DNA from: Kalaharituber pfeilii | Lineage: Eukaryota; Ascomycota; Pezizomycetes; Pezizales; Pezizaceae | Assembly: GCA_015179045.1 (NCBI GenBank) | Contig: WHUZ01000098.1 | Coordinates: 150,589-214,588, forward strand | Length of the DNA: 64,000 nucleotides | Direction: 5' to 3' | In this document: one piece after another, positions 12,011-22,279 of the stretch | Layout: each line of letters starts with the position of its first letter | Numbering within the stretch: the stretch's first letter is position 1 | Position numbers and translations under genes: made by a program | The notes under the pieces: generated by a model | What the model was told of the DNA's origin: nothing | The model's database searches: none | Seen by the model: only the letters and a program-made list of their open reading frames with translations

Positions 12011-12334
12011 CACAGAAAGAAAGTGAGATTGGAGGAAACTGGCGATGTCGGGTCACGTTACCTGTGCTCACTAGTGGTGTCCTATCGATACCAGTGGGAC
12101 AGAGCACATTGGTGTGCGTTATTGTGAATTTTGCGTGTTTGGGTTCGATATCCAATTATTGAACTTTGATAAGCATACGCATGCCACCTAACAGTAATCG
12201 AGTTGGCGCCGAGTCATGGGATCGGAACTATGATTTTGATAGAACTGCGGAGTAAGAAAGATTACTTGTCGGCGCCTCGGAGCAGGGACAGATAATTGGG
12301 GCGAACTCATAGTTAGCATACTTCATGACAATAC

Positions 12335-12645
12335 AGTATCATACCCTACCATAGGCTCGTAGCCTGTCTGCGGTCAAAAAAAAAAAAGAAAGAAAAAAAA
12401 GAAAATATCTTGCAATAGATTCACACAACACACTATACAGGGAAGTGCAGAATGCACTATGTCTGTCGTTGCTGAACCGTGGATTTGAACTGGTGCAACC
12501 TGGGAGTATGATCGGCATGGACAAGGCTAGAAACGGTTAGCTTCCTGCACAGAATATATGCATGTCTTTGTCTTTTTTTTGGGGGGGGATATCACGTAAC
12601 CCCGCTTGCAGCTGTGCGCCGTGGCAGGGAAGATTTGTCTTATTC
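12335..12645. mobile_element. Two short tail remnants (family C, plus; tail B, minus)
   Basis: 12340-12410 reads CCATAGGCTCGTAGCCTGTC, GCGGTC, A-rich; the same unit recurs at 25722-25785 with GGGTTACGTGACC and, reversed, in part at 27625-27652 (family C). 12568-12630 (minus) reads T9, G8, ATATCACGTAACCCCGC, GTGGCAGGG with TTTGTCTT on both sides, a tail-B insertion. Confidence 0.6.
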
Positions 12646-12939
12646 ACCAATCCCGTTGGAAAGAGATATTGCCTTGGAGGGGTTGGTGAAGAGGACGGTT
12701 GTGATCATGAGAATATTGGCTGAGGTGTTAGTATTATACTCACTACCAGCATAAGGTTTCACACAGGGGCAACAGTTGGAGTCGTCTGTGTAGAAAGGAG
12801 CTTTGTAGCTGAACAGACTCTCGCACAGTCCTTGCAACGTCATACTTTATGCTAGTAGCGAGTATGTTTGGGAGAGTAGCGGTGCAGAGGCTAAAATGAT
12901 CGGCGAAGAACGAGACTGAAGCCAAGAAGGTATATAAAT

Positions 12940-13080
12940 GAAGGCTAGCCTCTGCACGTTACAGAGATTTCTGATGCACGAAAAAAAGTATATACATCTT
13001 GTGCAACCCCCGTTGTGGGACGAATTACGTTCGACCATGTCAGTAGCCATTTGTGGTGAAAGTCGTGTAATCATGTACTC
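12940..13080 (+). repeat. Dispersed repeat D, copy 1
   Basis: Shares GCTAGCCTCTGCA, ATCTTG(T)GCAACC, TTGTGGGACGAATT and GTAGCCATT..TGGTGA with 16335-16460, and in part with 25500-25620. It may be an old LTR fragment (R/U5-like); I see no TG..CA ends or TSD. Confidence 0.55.
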
Positions 13081-13691
13081 AAGTAATGACGGGTGACGTC
13101 CCCTACTCGAGTACTCATATCTTGATAGTGAGCACTTTTATCTCCTAATCAAAAGAAAATGTGCAGCAAATTGTCGCAAAGCACCACCAGGTTTTTCTGC
13201 CCCGTAAACGCCCAATAAAAGTATTACTCTTTGGCTAGATTGATGCATACTTTGTTTTGGATAGATATGAAGGAGGAAAAAAGAATGTGGAACAAGTCTC
13301 GACTTTGAATGGAGAATATTTCGTGCTGATGCATCAGGTTGCGTATGCAGAGTCAGGTAACAGTAACGTTGTATGTCGTAGGGTTCAAGGATACAGCTCA
13401 TAGATTCTCCCTCAAATCACATATGAACGCGAGCCATGGTTGATACTTTTCCTTTGGGAGCCTGACATTTAAAAGAGGGAAGGAGAGAGTATCCAGCTTT
13501 CTTTTGTTCTCCATGCAAAGACTTTCTACTTTATACGAAGCAGTGCACACTTTTACTGCCCTTGCGAGTCTCCAGTTTTGCTCTCAGGCCATCACGTCAA
13601 GAATTCTCCGCAGCGATAGCGCCACATTTCGGACCTACTCCAACCAAAAGTCATTCAATTGACACCCCTGCAGAGCGACATTGCCTGAAAA

Positions 13692-15626
13692 ATGTCCGCA
13701 CCTCTACGTGATACAGATCTGTTGGATCCCGACGCCTATCTCACCGATGATACGCTTGATACCTTGTGGCAGTGGTATTGGGCAGCAAACAAGGACAAAG
13801 TTGATCCCCAACTCATTTTCGGGAAGCTTGTTAATGCGGTATGCTGTGTACCTCCTTTGTCTTTTGCTCAATCGAAATTAGCATCCACAGCTTACATTGC
13901 TCTTGTGCACCTGCACGTATGTAATATAGACTCGGAAACCATACCGCGCCCACCTTGTGAAACCTTTAACCAGCAGCTCCAGCTTCGGAGACAATCCACA
14001 CCTACCAATTAGGACTGAAGCAGCCCCCTCCCCTTATATGCCACAATATGATGACGATAGTTCCACCATGACAGTTAAAGCCCAAGCTGGCAACTCTAGA
14101 AAAACAACTCGATAATAAACAGAGCGAGATTCAACAACCCGAGAAGTCCTCAAATGCCTTGACGGAAGAGAAACAGGATTTTGAGGCGAAGCTGATGTCT
14201 ACAATTGCAGAGTTGAACGCTAAACTCACAAATGCCGAAAGGGAAGTCAAAAATAAACAATGCAAGATTGACAGACTTTGGCAATCCTCCACTGCAATAC
14301 TAGTAAAGGACAACAAAGACCTTGAGGCGAAGCTGACGTCTACAATTGCAGAGTTGAACGCTAAACTCACAATTGCGGAAAGGGAAGTCAAAAATAAAGA
14401 ATGCGAGATTGACCGACTTCAGCAGTCCTTCAACATTCTAGAAAAGGACAATAGTGATCTCGTGGAGAAGCTGATGTCCACAATTTCAGAGTTGCACACT
14501 GAACTCACAATTGCGGAACAGGAGGTCAAATATAAAGGATACGAGATTGAACGACTACAGCAGTCCTCCAACTTACCGGAAAAGAACAACAGTGATCTCC
14601 AGGAGAAGCTGACATCCACAATTTTAGAGTTCAATGCTAAACTTGCGAAAGCAGAAGGGGAAGTTAAAAATAAACAAGGTGAGATTGGCTGAATTTGGTA
14701 GTCCTCCATTGTAAAACTAGTAAAGGACAACAAAGATCTTCAGGCAAAGCTGACATCTACAATTTCAGAGTTGGCCACTAAACTCACGAATGTGGAAAGG
14801 GAAGTCAAAAGTAAACAATGCGAGATTGACCGACTTCGGCAGTCCTCCAATGTACTAGAAACGGAAAACAAAGATCTCCAGGCGAAGCTGATATCTACAA
14901 TTTCAGAGTTGAAGACTAAACTCGCAAATGCAGAACAGGAAGTCAAAAATAAACAAGGTGAGATTGACTGAATTTGGCAGTGCTCCACTATAATACTAGA
15001 AGATCTCCAAAGCAAAGCTGACGTCTACAATTTCAGAGTTGGCCACTAAACTCACGAATGTGGAAAGGGAAGTCAAAAGTAAACAATGCGAGATTGACCG
15101 ACTTAGGCAGTCCTCCAATGTACTAGAAAAGTACAACAAAGATCTTCAGGCGAAGCTGAAGGAGGTCCAAGAGCAAGCGCAAGCTAATAAATCTCTGGCA
15201 ACAACCCTTGTTGCCATTAAATCTGCCTTTTTCGATAATAAATATATCCAATTAATCTCCGAGAAGAACTATGCTGGGGCAGGACCATCTACCGGAATCG
15301 CAGAGGGCGGCACTCTTAAACTTGAGCGGGACTATGCAAAAGGTACGATAGCAATAAGGTCAAGCAGTGGTGGCAATACATACTTGAGCATTGATGGGTC
15401 CTCAGTGCGTCCAGGAAGGCAGAATCCAGGCGGGACCATTGTGTTCACCAAGACGTGCGGAGCCAATGCATTGTTCCGAATTCGTATGAAGGACCACAAA
15501 AAGATGTATATTGAGTCTGTTGCCTTCCCTGGAAGATTCCTTACAATCAATAAGTGGATAGGGTACAAAGTTCAATTGCAGGGTGTAGATGAAGCGTGGG
15601 AAGAATTTCATTTAGTTGATCTGTAG
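13692..15626 (+). pseudogene. Coiled-coil / beta-trefoil-like protein, copy 1, disrupted
   Basis: ATG at 13692 starts MSAPLRDTDLLDPDAYLTDD...LWQWYWAANKD, a domain I cannot name. A GT-AG intron fits at 13839-13929, as in the paralogue at 22280. Then come a Ser/Pro linker, seven coiled-coil units (14159-15170) and a C-terminal domain of about 140 residues (15190-15626) with three NxYL(S/I)-type strand motifs (NKYIQLIS, NTYLSIDGSS, GRFLTINK), which looks like a beta-trefoil of the ricin-B/fascin type. Damage: one-base frameshift near 14070, stops at 14690 and 14969 (both TGAATTTGG), and a short deletion near 15000. Role unknown; trefoil domains often bind carbohydrate. Confidence 0.75.
14159..15165 (+). 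repeat. Seven tandem 138-141 bp coiled-coil units
   Basis: Each unit encodes about 46-47 residues of the form KLTSTISELNAKLTNAE then EVKNKQCEIDRLRQSS. Starts lie near 14189, 14330, 14468, 14606, 14747, 14885 and 15015. Copy 2 at 22.7 kb has only about two units, so the array grew in copy 1. Units 4 and 6 share the same stop-bearing variant, so at least one duplication came after that mutation. Confidence 0.85.
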
Positions 15627-15870
15627 ACTGCATTTGTCATTGAATGTCTTTACTCAAATTAGGGAGTATCAATCTTTGTTACTTGAAGAAATATTCATTT
15701 GATTTGCTTTTCCTGTCTTTGTCTAAAAAAAATTACCCACATCAAACAAGAATAGTATATGGTTACAGAGACAACATGAGAACGTACGAGGTACTAGACA
15801 ATGGCCAAGTCTCTACAGGTTCACCGACGCGTGGGGTTCCTAAACCCTAGCGATACATCATTGAACACTA

Positions 15871-17485
15871 GAAATATACCTTCAAGTTAAGAAAGGAACG
15901 GCCTTTGTAGCAATCGTGAGTGGAAAGCTAATAAGGCATCTCTTTATGTTCCCTCGAAACACGGTAGGTGGACTATATGTCCTGTACCGGCGGGGGTGTG
16001 TCAGTATCGCTCGCCTGCAGGGCAGTCATAACATGAAAGGGACAGCAGTTTACCAATGGGGGTGAACAGTGCGGGAGAGTTTGGGGTGACAGGCAGCACA
16101 GAGCGCTGTGGAGGATAATTCTGATAGCAAGCGGTTTTGTACCCGCAATTTCGCTCTTGGCACTAACCAATGACCCCCGGATGTACAAGCTCAGCGACGA
16201 CACAAACTACCACAATTGGAGCAACAAGCGAGCTCGAGAGTTCTTAACGAAGCGAACGCAGCAATACGAATTCTGCAGTGAACAACCAGGAATTGAACGA
16301 CTGCACCTAGGGGGAATCATGACTTCTCGAATGAAAGGCTAGCCCCTGCATGTTGCAGAGATTCTACTGCAAGAAAAATATTACACATCTTGCAACCTGT
16401 TGTTGTGGGACGAATTGGTCTCGATCACGTTAGTAGTCATTCATGGTGAGTCATGGAAAATGCCTATTTAGGAGACGATACTGCACTGATCGAGTAACTA
16501 CTCCCATAAATGAGATAGTACTGAGCTCTAATAAGTAAGCGCAACTATTATACTGTAACTCCTTTATACAACCAGGAGTTCTGGAATGTGACACCTACCT
16601 ATACAGTACCTATTTTGAAAGACTAATTTCACCCTAGCTTCGTTCTGTAGTTGTCTTGCATGACATTGACGTTGAAAGACGCTCACCATTTGATGTAGTT
16701 TCTTTTCTTTTTTTTCCCAACACGTAACCCTGCTTACTGCTACTCACTATGACAGGGTAGGAATTTAGCTTCTTGCCGTCATGAATGATGTAGGCCGACG
16801 TGAAGTTTGATATTTAAAGCGCAATGATCTTGTTTGAGTTTACTTTCATTCTGTAATGTCCACTTACCTGATCAGTTATTTTTTTGTGTATTTAGAAAAT
16901 TGCTGCATTGGGTTCAGATGCCTAATTGGGCAACTACCACCATAGAGTATCATTCAAAGTTTCCAATTGGCTAACTGAGGTGCGGAAGTTGCCTATACCT
17001 CTCAAGGCTGTATGTGCAATTTCGTTATCTTCTATGAAGATTTGGCCTTACAGGAAGCTGTGGTTTTAATTCAGGAAGTGCGCCGGATCCCGGTCAGTGA
17101 CGTTATATGCGCACATACTTGATCCGAATGCAGCTCAACGATCATTACAATCAGCTAAAAGTGATTGCTTGAGCGTGGATTTCACTCAAGTGAACCTCCT
17201 AATTAAACTCCTATAGGTGATGCACTGCAAGTACTTGAAACTTCATGTTGGGGACTTTGGATGCAGAGACTGGGAGTATGGTTTACGGAGGAAAGCGAAA
17301 AATTAGAGCTCTCAAACTGGCTATCCAAGGTACCAGGCAGACAAATATCATAGACTTTCTTTCTTGTACAAATACCTCCGCTCCCAGTTAAAGAACACAT
17401 ACTGATTGCCTGTGTTATGAACGCAAAAGAGCACTAGCAACTGAGTAGAATTTTAGTGTCTGGAATATGTGGGTTCATGTACTAG
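15871..17485. other. Repeat remnants, no supported gene
   Basis: 16157-16342 encodes YKLSDDTNYHNWSNKRARE, which resembles the start of a copia Gag; weak. 16335-16460 is dispersed repeat D, copy 2. 16700-16765 (minus) is an eroded tail B (CACGTAACCCTGCTTAC...ATGACAGGGTA). The remainder shows nothing. Confidence 0.4.
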
Positions 17486-17489
17486 TAGG

Positions 17490-17692
17490 GACAGGGGCTG
17501 AGGTGTGCTGGCAACGGAGCGGGAGCTGAAAGATTCCTCAAGACTTCACCCCAAGGGGAGACTTGAGGACTTCGATATTTTGGAATAAAAATTAGATCAA
17601 AAGACTCAGCGGGCTGAGAACTTTCGATCTGTGTAGGTTTCGCTGTGGGGGGCGTTGTGGTTGCGGAGTCCCTTCCAAACGCTCGTCCTGTC
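17490..17692 (-). mobile_element. LINE-A 5' UTR fragment
   Basis: Matches the 5' end of the ORF1-only element (21300-21503) in the same orientation: GGACGAGCGTTTGGAAG, CAACCACAACG, GAAACCTACA and GATCGAAAG blocks in order. It interrupts the copia reading frame at about 17693. No poly(A) or 3' part is present. Confidence 0.7.
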
Positions 17693-17779
17693 GAAGTGGT
17701 TGTTGCGTGCCGCACCATGAGATGGTGTGGCCTGGGTCATCCGGGCACCTGTGAAATCCAAGTTCTGTGAGGATCCGAT

Positions 17780-18262
17780 TTTTTTTTTTTTTTTTTTTAT
17801 ATCAGTACTCGCATGCCGCCCTATGGGCTATGGCGAGGTTTCTATTAAAGGAACAAAAGAAAGAATTAACGGCTAGATACATGTAGTGCCCGCGTTGCTC
17901 ATCAGTGATGCGGGTGAAGCTCAGAACGGAATGGGCCCTTCACTTCCTGCCTCTTTCCCAGTCGTACTGCTCTGCACGGAGCCATCTTCCTCCCAGTCTC
18001 ACCCTATTACTCCTCGATGCCTCATCCAGGTACACCACCACCGAACTTGTCTTTTTTCCCTCCTCAAGTAAAGTGTCTTTTTTCCTCAGCCATCGGATCC
18101 CCGTGATCCTTCCTAGGTCCTGGTTGGCTGCCTCCAACCATCGTCGAACCTTCCCGAGGTCTTTTCTCAGGGCTATCCCGTGTACACAATGCCGATTTTT
18201 GTGGTGTTGGCATTGTGAGTGGTCAGAGGTGGGGATTTGGCTTTGTGTGTGTGGGGGGTTTG
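17780..18262 (-). mobile_element. ORF1-only LINE-A derivative, 5'-truncated, inserted in copia
   Basis: TSD TGTGAGGATCCGAT at 17766-17779 and 18263-18276. The insert has the C-terminal part of LINE ORF1 (HGIALRKDLGKVRRWLE, TGIRWLRKKD, KKTSSVVVYL, VRLGGRWLRAEQYDWERG), a stop at 17940, about 130 bp of 3' UTR and tail A with poly(A). No ORF2 lies between ORF1 and the tail. Confidence 0.88.
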
Positions 18263-18853
18263 TGTGAGGATCCGATGGATGAGTTGATTCCAATTGTGGG
18301 CTGCCTGCTTGAGTCCGTACAGTGCCTTTTTCAGCCTCCACGCTCTGTCACCTGTGGCATGCTGGTCCTTCACATATATTTCCTCATCCAATGGCCCATT
18401 AAGGAATGCAGACTCCACGTCAAACTGTTCCACTACCATCTCTCTTCGCAGAGTTTCACAGATCACCAGCCTCCACGACTCCTCCCGACAGACCGGCGCA
18501 TATGTCTCTGTAAAATCGATTCCTGGCCGTTGGGTGAAGCCGCGAGCGGTTAACCGAGCTTTATACCTCTTGGGGTCATCTGGCGCTTTCTCTTCCTTCT
18601 CCTTCAGTACCCATTTCGTATCTACTGCCTTCTTTCCAGCTGGCATGTCATCTACCCAATCAAATACTTCAAGCTTCTTCAGCTGTTCGAGCTCCCTGTT
18701 TATCGCCAGTTCACATTTTGACGCCTCCGGACTCTCCAGTGCTTCGGTTACAGTGATATGTGCCTCATGCACATACCCTGGGTCTTCATCCAGTCTCACC
18801 CTGGAATCAGTTCCTTTGTTTAATCTTGCAGATCGCCGCTGCTGTGGAAGTTA

Positions 18854-18880
18854 TTTTTTTTTTTTTTTTTTTATTTCATA
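18854..18880 (-). mobile_element. Shortest micro-retroposon: poly(A) plus about 8 nt of tail A
   Basis: T18 followed by ATTTCATA between CTGTGGAAGTTA (18842-18853) and CTGTGGAAATTA (18881-18892; one mismatch). It sits in copia-derived DNA. Confidence 0.7.
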
Positions 18881-19128
18881 CTGTGGAAATTAGTCTTGGC
18901 TCGGCTTCGCCGCCTCCTGAAACAACTGCCTTTCAGCGGCTCGTGCCGCTATGGCATCCGGGAATGTGCTTCCGAGGGTTTCCGTATCTCCCAGAGTGAT
19001 CCAGGAATACAGTACTCGGATGCCACATGGCGCATGCAACGAAATCGCATTGTGACATGTTTTCCATTTTTTTCCCGTGCACGCTGTGCTCCATGCACAT
19101 ATCGCGATTTTATTAATAGGATGTAGAT

Positions 19129-19419
19129 TAGTGAGCGGCACGAGCCGAGCCAGCTCGAGCTCAAACGAGCCAAGATCATGCTAGTGTTTTTCTTGCCAGC
19201 TCGCTAAAATGCTTAGCCAGTGCAAGGTTTCATAAACTGTAAATACCTAATATAGTCATAATTAGAGACTTCGAGCTCATTCTGACCTACCAACAACTTC
19301 GAAATGCACAATTTAGCTGATAGTAGTGAGAAAGATGAAAATTTAGCTTAGTTTAGTTTAGTTTGTCAATATTATATATATAATCAATCTAGGCTCGAGC
19401 TAGCGCGTGCCGCTCACTA
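19129..19419. mobile_element. hAT-type MITE, copy 1
   Basis: 291 bp with terminal inverted repeats TAGTGAGCGGCACGAGC / GC(G/T)CGTGCCGCTCACTA and a perfect 8-bp TSD ATGTAGAT (19121-19128, 19420-19427), the hAT length. The sub-terminal GAGCTCGAG-rich block and AT-rich core match 27072-27446. Confidence 0.92.
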
Positions 19420-19782
19420 ATGTAGATACCTAGTTAATAAATCTAACCCAGCTTTGATGATGCTTTGTACATGTGGAGGTGGTTAGTCTAGTTGCAGAGT
19501 TTGGTGATATATAGTTGAGTTCTAATACCTTAGCAATGAATGTACAGTTATGGCACTGAAGAATTTTAATCTGCGGAGATTGTAGTATTGTACTGTTGTT
19601 TGCCCCATAAATCTGATCACGGGCTCCGTAAATAATTATTTGGTCACTAAGTCTCACAAAGCCATGCATAGCTAGAATATCTCAGTCTCGGAATGAGAAT
19701 ACCTGTAAACACCAAATAGTATGATTATTTCGCTGTTCGAGATATGCACAATTCCTTATACTGTATAGTCTATGTAGCTCTT

Positions 19783-19822
19783 TTTTTTTTTTTTTTTTTT
19801 TTATTTCATTACTCGCATGCCG
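19783..19822 (-). mobile_element. Micro-retroposon, tail A (about 20 nt + poly(A))
   Basis: TSD CTATGTAGCTCTT at 19770-19782 and 19823-19835. The insert is T20, ATTTCATTACTCGCATGCCG. The 5' end falls in the 3' arm of the hairpin. Confidence 0.88.
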
Positions 19823-20034
19823 CTATGTAGCTCTTGCTGACAGCTCTTGCTGACAGCATGTAGGTATGGCTTGATGTGCATACGCATCACAGGTGTGCCA
19901 AGGCCCGAAGAACTAGGTTAGTAGGAAGGGGAGGGCCTTCGGGGAGTGATAGGAATTTTGGAATGGGCGAGGGGTTAGCCCCGGGGATTTACTTCTATTG
20001 TTCCGTACTTGTACTTTGTTTTGATGTAACTAGA

Positions 20035-20096
20035 CCTCCCCATAGCCCATAGGGCGGCACGCGAGTATTGATATAAAAAAAAAAAAAAAAAAAAAG
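20035..20096 (+). mobile_element. Tail A insertion (about 40 nt + poly(A))
   Basis: CCCCATAGCCCATAGGGC, GGCACGCGAGTATTGATAT and 21 A. I find no certain TSD, so the left edge is approximate. Confidence 0.7.
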
Positions 20097-20168
20097 TCCA
20101 TTCACGTGAGAGCAGGCCTGAACACTTAGTATGATAAACATTGTAGTAATACTAAGCATGCAGAGGTA

Positions 20169-21503
20169 TTTTTTTTTTTTTTTTTTTTTATATCATTAAT
20201 CGCATGCCGCCCTAAGGGCTATGGCGATACTGTGCTATATAAATAAGAGAAAAGTTAATAACCACGACAGAAGCTTCCCGCCTAAATACCCCAAGCCTCA
20301 ACCCTGTCCTAATTACATGTCTTTCCCGCTGTTTCCAATTGTCTTGCGGGAGGGAAAGCGGCCAGCAGTCTACCTCACCCCTTTCCCCTTTCGGCATCAT
20401 ACCGGCACGCCCTCAACCATCTTCCTCCGAGCCTGACCCTGTCGACGTCCTGCTGGTCCTCCAGAAAAACTACCACCGAACTCGTCTTCTTTCCTTCCCC
20501 AACCAGTAAGTCCTTCCGTCTCAACCAGCGAACCCCAACAATCTTCCTCAGGTCCTTGTTGTCCTCTCCCAGCCACCGTTGCACCTTCCCCAAATCCCTC
20601 CTCAACGCAACCCCATGTACAACGATGCCGGTCCTGACCTTTGGCTTCGGCGTCGGCTCCCAGTTCCCCGCAGGAGGATGTGTCTTCTTCTTCCCCTTCG
20701 TCTCGCTCCTCGGGGGTGGTGGTGGAGATGGTGGTGCCGCCTGTGGCTTCGGTGATGGTGGCGGCGGTGAAATTGGTTGTGTTGCGCCCGACGCTGCGAT
20801 CTTCTTCGCCTCCTCTTCGCTGAGTCGGCGTTTCTCTTCGTAGGGGTAGTTTGGCGCAGGCATCTTCCCCTTCCTCTTCCGGCTCCCGGAAGCGGGGGTG
20901 TCACGTGGTGCCTCCCGCTGGCGCTTCTTCCTGTCGGCGGGTGGCGATGGTGGTGGAGGTGGTGGCGGTGGCGGTGGCGGTGGTGCTGGTGGTGGTGGCG
21001 GTGGCTCCGGAAGCGTCTCCACTGACGTGATGGGGCTGAACCCCAGTGTCTGTGGCGGCGGTGGTGGTGGTGAAGGTGGTAAAAGTCGGAACCCAAAACC
21101 TTCAAACACGAAGGACATTATCAACCCTTCCCTCGGTGGCGTGTTCGTCCGGTTCTCAAAATGCCAAAAATCTCTGATCACCGAGTAGAACCCTCCCGTG
21201 CCCGCGTTCCTCAACTTTCGCTGCATCGCCGCCCAATCTGCGGCCCATGATCGCGCCATTCTCACTGGTCAGTCAAATTGTCTTGGCGCGTCGATGTGTT
21301 GGCAACGGAGGTGGTGAGCTGATGGATTCTCAGAATTTCTCCCCTCGGGGGAAACTCGCTCTGTCGGGTATTTGAGAATAAAAGTTAGATCAAAGTACTC
21401 GGCTCTCCGAGAGCTTTCGATCTATGTAGGTTTCAGCGGGGGGGACGTTGTGGTTGCTGAGTCGCTTCCAAACGCTCGTCCTGAGGTGGTTGTTGTCGGT
21501 GTT
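20169..21503 (-). mobile_element. Complete ORF1-only LINE-A derivative (HAL1-like)
   Basis: 1,335 bp bounded by a perfect 13-bp TSD GCATGCAGAGGTA (20156-20168, 21504-21516). Order on the minus strand: 5' UTR of about 240 bp also found at 17692-17490 and 38190-38870, ORF1 (21265-20375), about 150 bp of 3' UTR, tail A hairpin, 19-nt poly(A). There is no reverse transcriptase or endonuclease, so it must move in trans. The tail is shared with the ORF2-bearing copies at 49667 and 59143. Confidence 0.9.
20375..21265 (-). CDS. LINE ORF1 (Gag-like) protein, intact
   Basis: 296 codons, uninterrupted. Residues 1-55 are alike at the start to other Tad-type ORF1 proteins as far as I can judge. The middle is extremely Pro-rich with Arg/Lys stretches and two basic patches. 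The C-terminal 90 residues are the conserved part: VVHGVALRRDLGKVQRWLG, IVGVRWLRRKD, KKTSSVVVFLED, VRLGGRWLRACRYD; this is likely an RNA-binding fold. The other fragments at 11845, 17940, 38500 and 39530 match only this C-terminus. An intact frame suggests recent insertion or selection on the protein. Confidence 0.85.
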   Translation of the reverse strand: MRMARSWAADWAAMQRKLRNAGTGGFYSVIRDFWHFENRTNTPPREGLIMSFVFEGFGFRLLPPSPPPPPPQTLGFSPITSVETLPEPPPPPPAPPPPPPPPPPPPSPPADRKKRQREAPRDTPASGSRKRKGKMPAPNYPYEEKRRLSEEEAKKIAASGATQPISPPPPSPKPQAAPPSPPPPPRSETKGKKKTHPPAGNWEPTPKPKVRTGIVVHGVALRRDLGKVQRWLGEDNKDLRKIVGVRWLRRKDLLVGEGKKTSSVVVFLEDQQDVDRVRLGGRWLRACRYDAERGKG

Positions 21504-21608
21504 GCATGCAGAGGTAGGAGTGATGCCCATGCACTCGAGTACTAATACCTTGACAGTGAGCACTTTCTTTCGTTCTCCGTGCAAAGACTTTCTACTTTAT
21601 ACGAAGCA

Positions 21609-22131
21609 ATTTGGCGGTTCAGCCGCAAGCTAATGGGAGGCTCGAGAGCAGCCACCAGAACCCTCAAGAGCACATGATGGGCTCGCCACAGAAGAGAGGG
21701 CAAGCCACTAGTGGGCGCCACCAAGCCACAGCACAGTCCCTCTCTAGTTGGTTTCCCGCTTGGGTGATCCCTTTGTGGTAGTCATGGGCAGGCAGCGAAG
21801 GGATGCTCAGTATATAGAAGGGGAGAGGGAGACGCTGGTCCTCCCTCTCCAAGCCGCGTGAGTTGCGAAATCACCCACCCACCGACCCCGTTACCCCAGC
21901 GACTCGGGCCTCCGCGAGGGAGAGACTGGGGGGTCCTTCGGTTTGCCCTGCTTAGTCAGCGAAACGACTGACTAAGCATGGGCATAGGGGCTACAAACCC
22001 CTTGAGCCGATTTCCGCAACCTAAAGAGCATGGATAGGACGCCTCCTCATTTGTTTTCCTTGTCTTTTTCTGTCATGTATTCCACATAGCAATTCATGTT
22101 TGTTCGAATCGAAGTAGCCGAGGACCATTAG
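21609..22131. mobile_element. 523-bp insertion upstream of copy 2 of the trefoil gene, unclassified
   Basis: Absent at the equivalent point of copy 1 (GAAGCA directly followed by GTGCAC). It holds a TATA-like TATATAGAAG and two perfect 10-bp hairpins: GGAGAGGGAG/CTCCCTCTCC (21822-21850) and GCTTAGTCAG/CTGACTAAGC (21950-21977). No TSD, poly(A) or inverted ends were found. An LTR or a structured non-coding element is possible. Confidence 0.6.
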
Positions 22132-22279
22132 GTGCACTTTTATGTACTGCACACTTGCTAGTCTCCAGTCCTTGCTTTGCCAAGCATTTTTAGTCTAGCG
22201 ATCGCACCATACTTCGGATCCACTTCAACCCAAACTCACTCAACCGACACCCCAACAAAGCGACGTTGCCTCTAAAAAA

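Larger units (their letters stand above)
13480..15870 (+). repeat. Segmental duplication, copy 1
   Basis: Alignable with about 21510-24690: a shared promoter stretch (GTGCAAAGACTTTCTACTTTATACGAAGCA), the whole gene, and 3' flank down to GCGATACATCAT and GACTAGAA. Copy 2 has a 523-bp insertion upstream (21609-22131) and about 1 kb inserted downstream of the gene. The copies are about 8.6 kb apart in the same orientation. Confidence 0.82.
17693..19120 (-). pseudogene. Ty1/copia polyprotein remnant (reverse transcriptase N-terminal half)
   Basis: 18799-18277 encodes a copia RT: VDTKWVLKEKE, YKARLTARGFTQRPGIDF, TYAPVCREESWR, EQFDVESAFLNGPLDEEIYV and LYGLKQAAHNWNQLIHRIL. The frame breaks at the LINE insertion 17780-18262 and resumes below 17766 with ELGFHRCPDDPGH, as expected for copia, until the LINE 5' UTR at 17692. 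The catalytic YVDD region is missing. 19120-18890 may be the connection between integrase and RT. A tiny poly(T) insertion sits at 18854-18880. Inactive. Confidence 0.85.

Noticed and set aside
20602..21188. His/Arg-rich and Gly-rich ORFs
   Set aside because: Frame shadows of the Pro-rich region of LINE ORF1.
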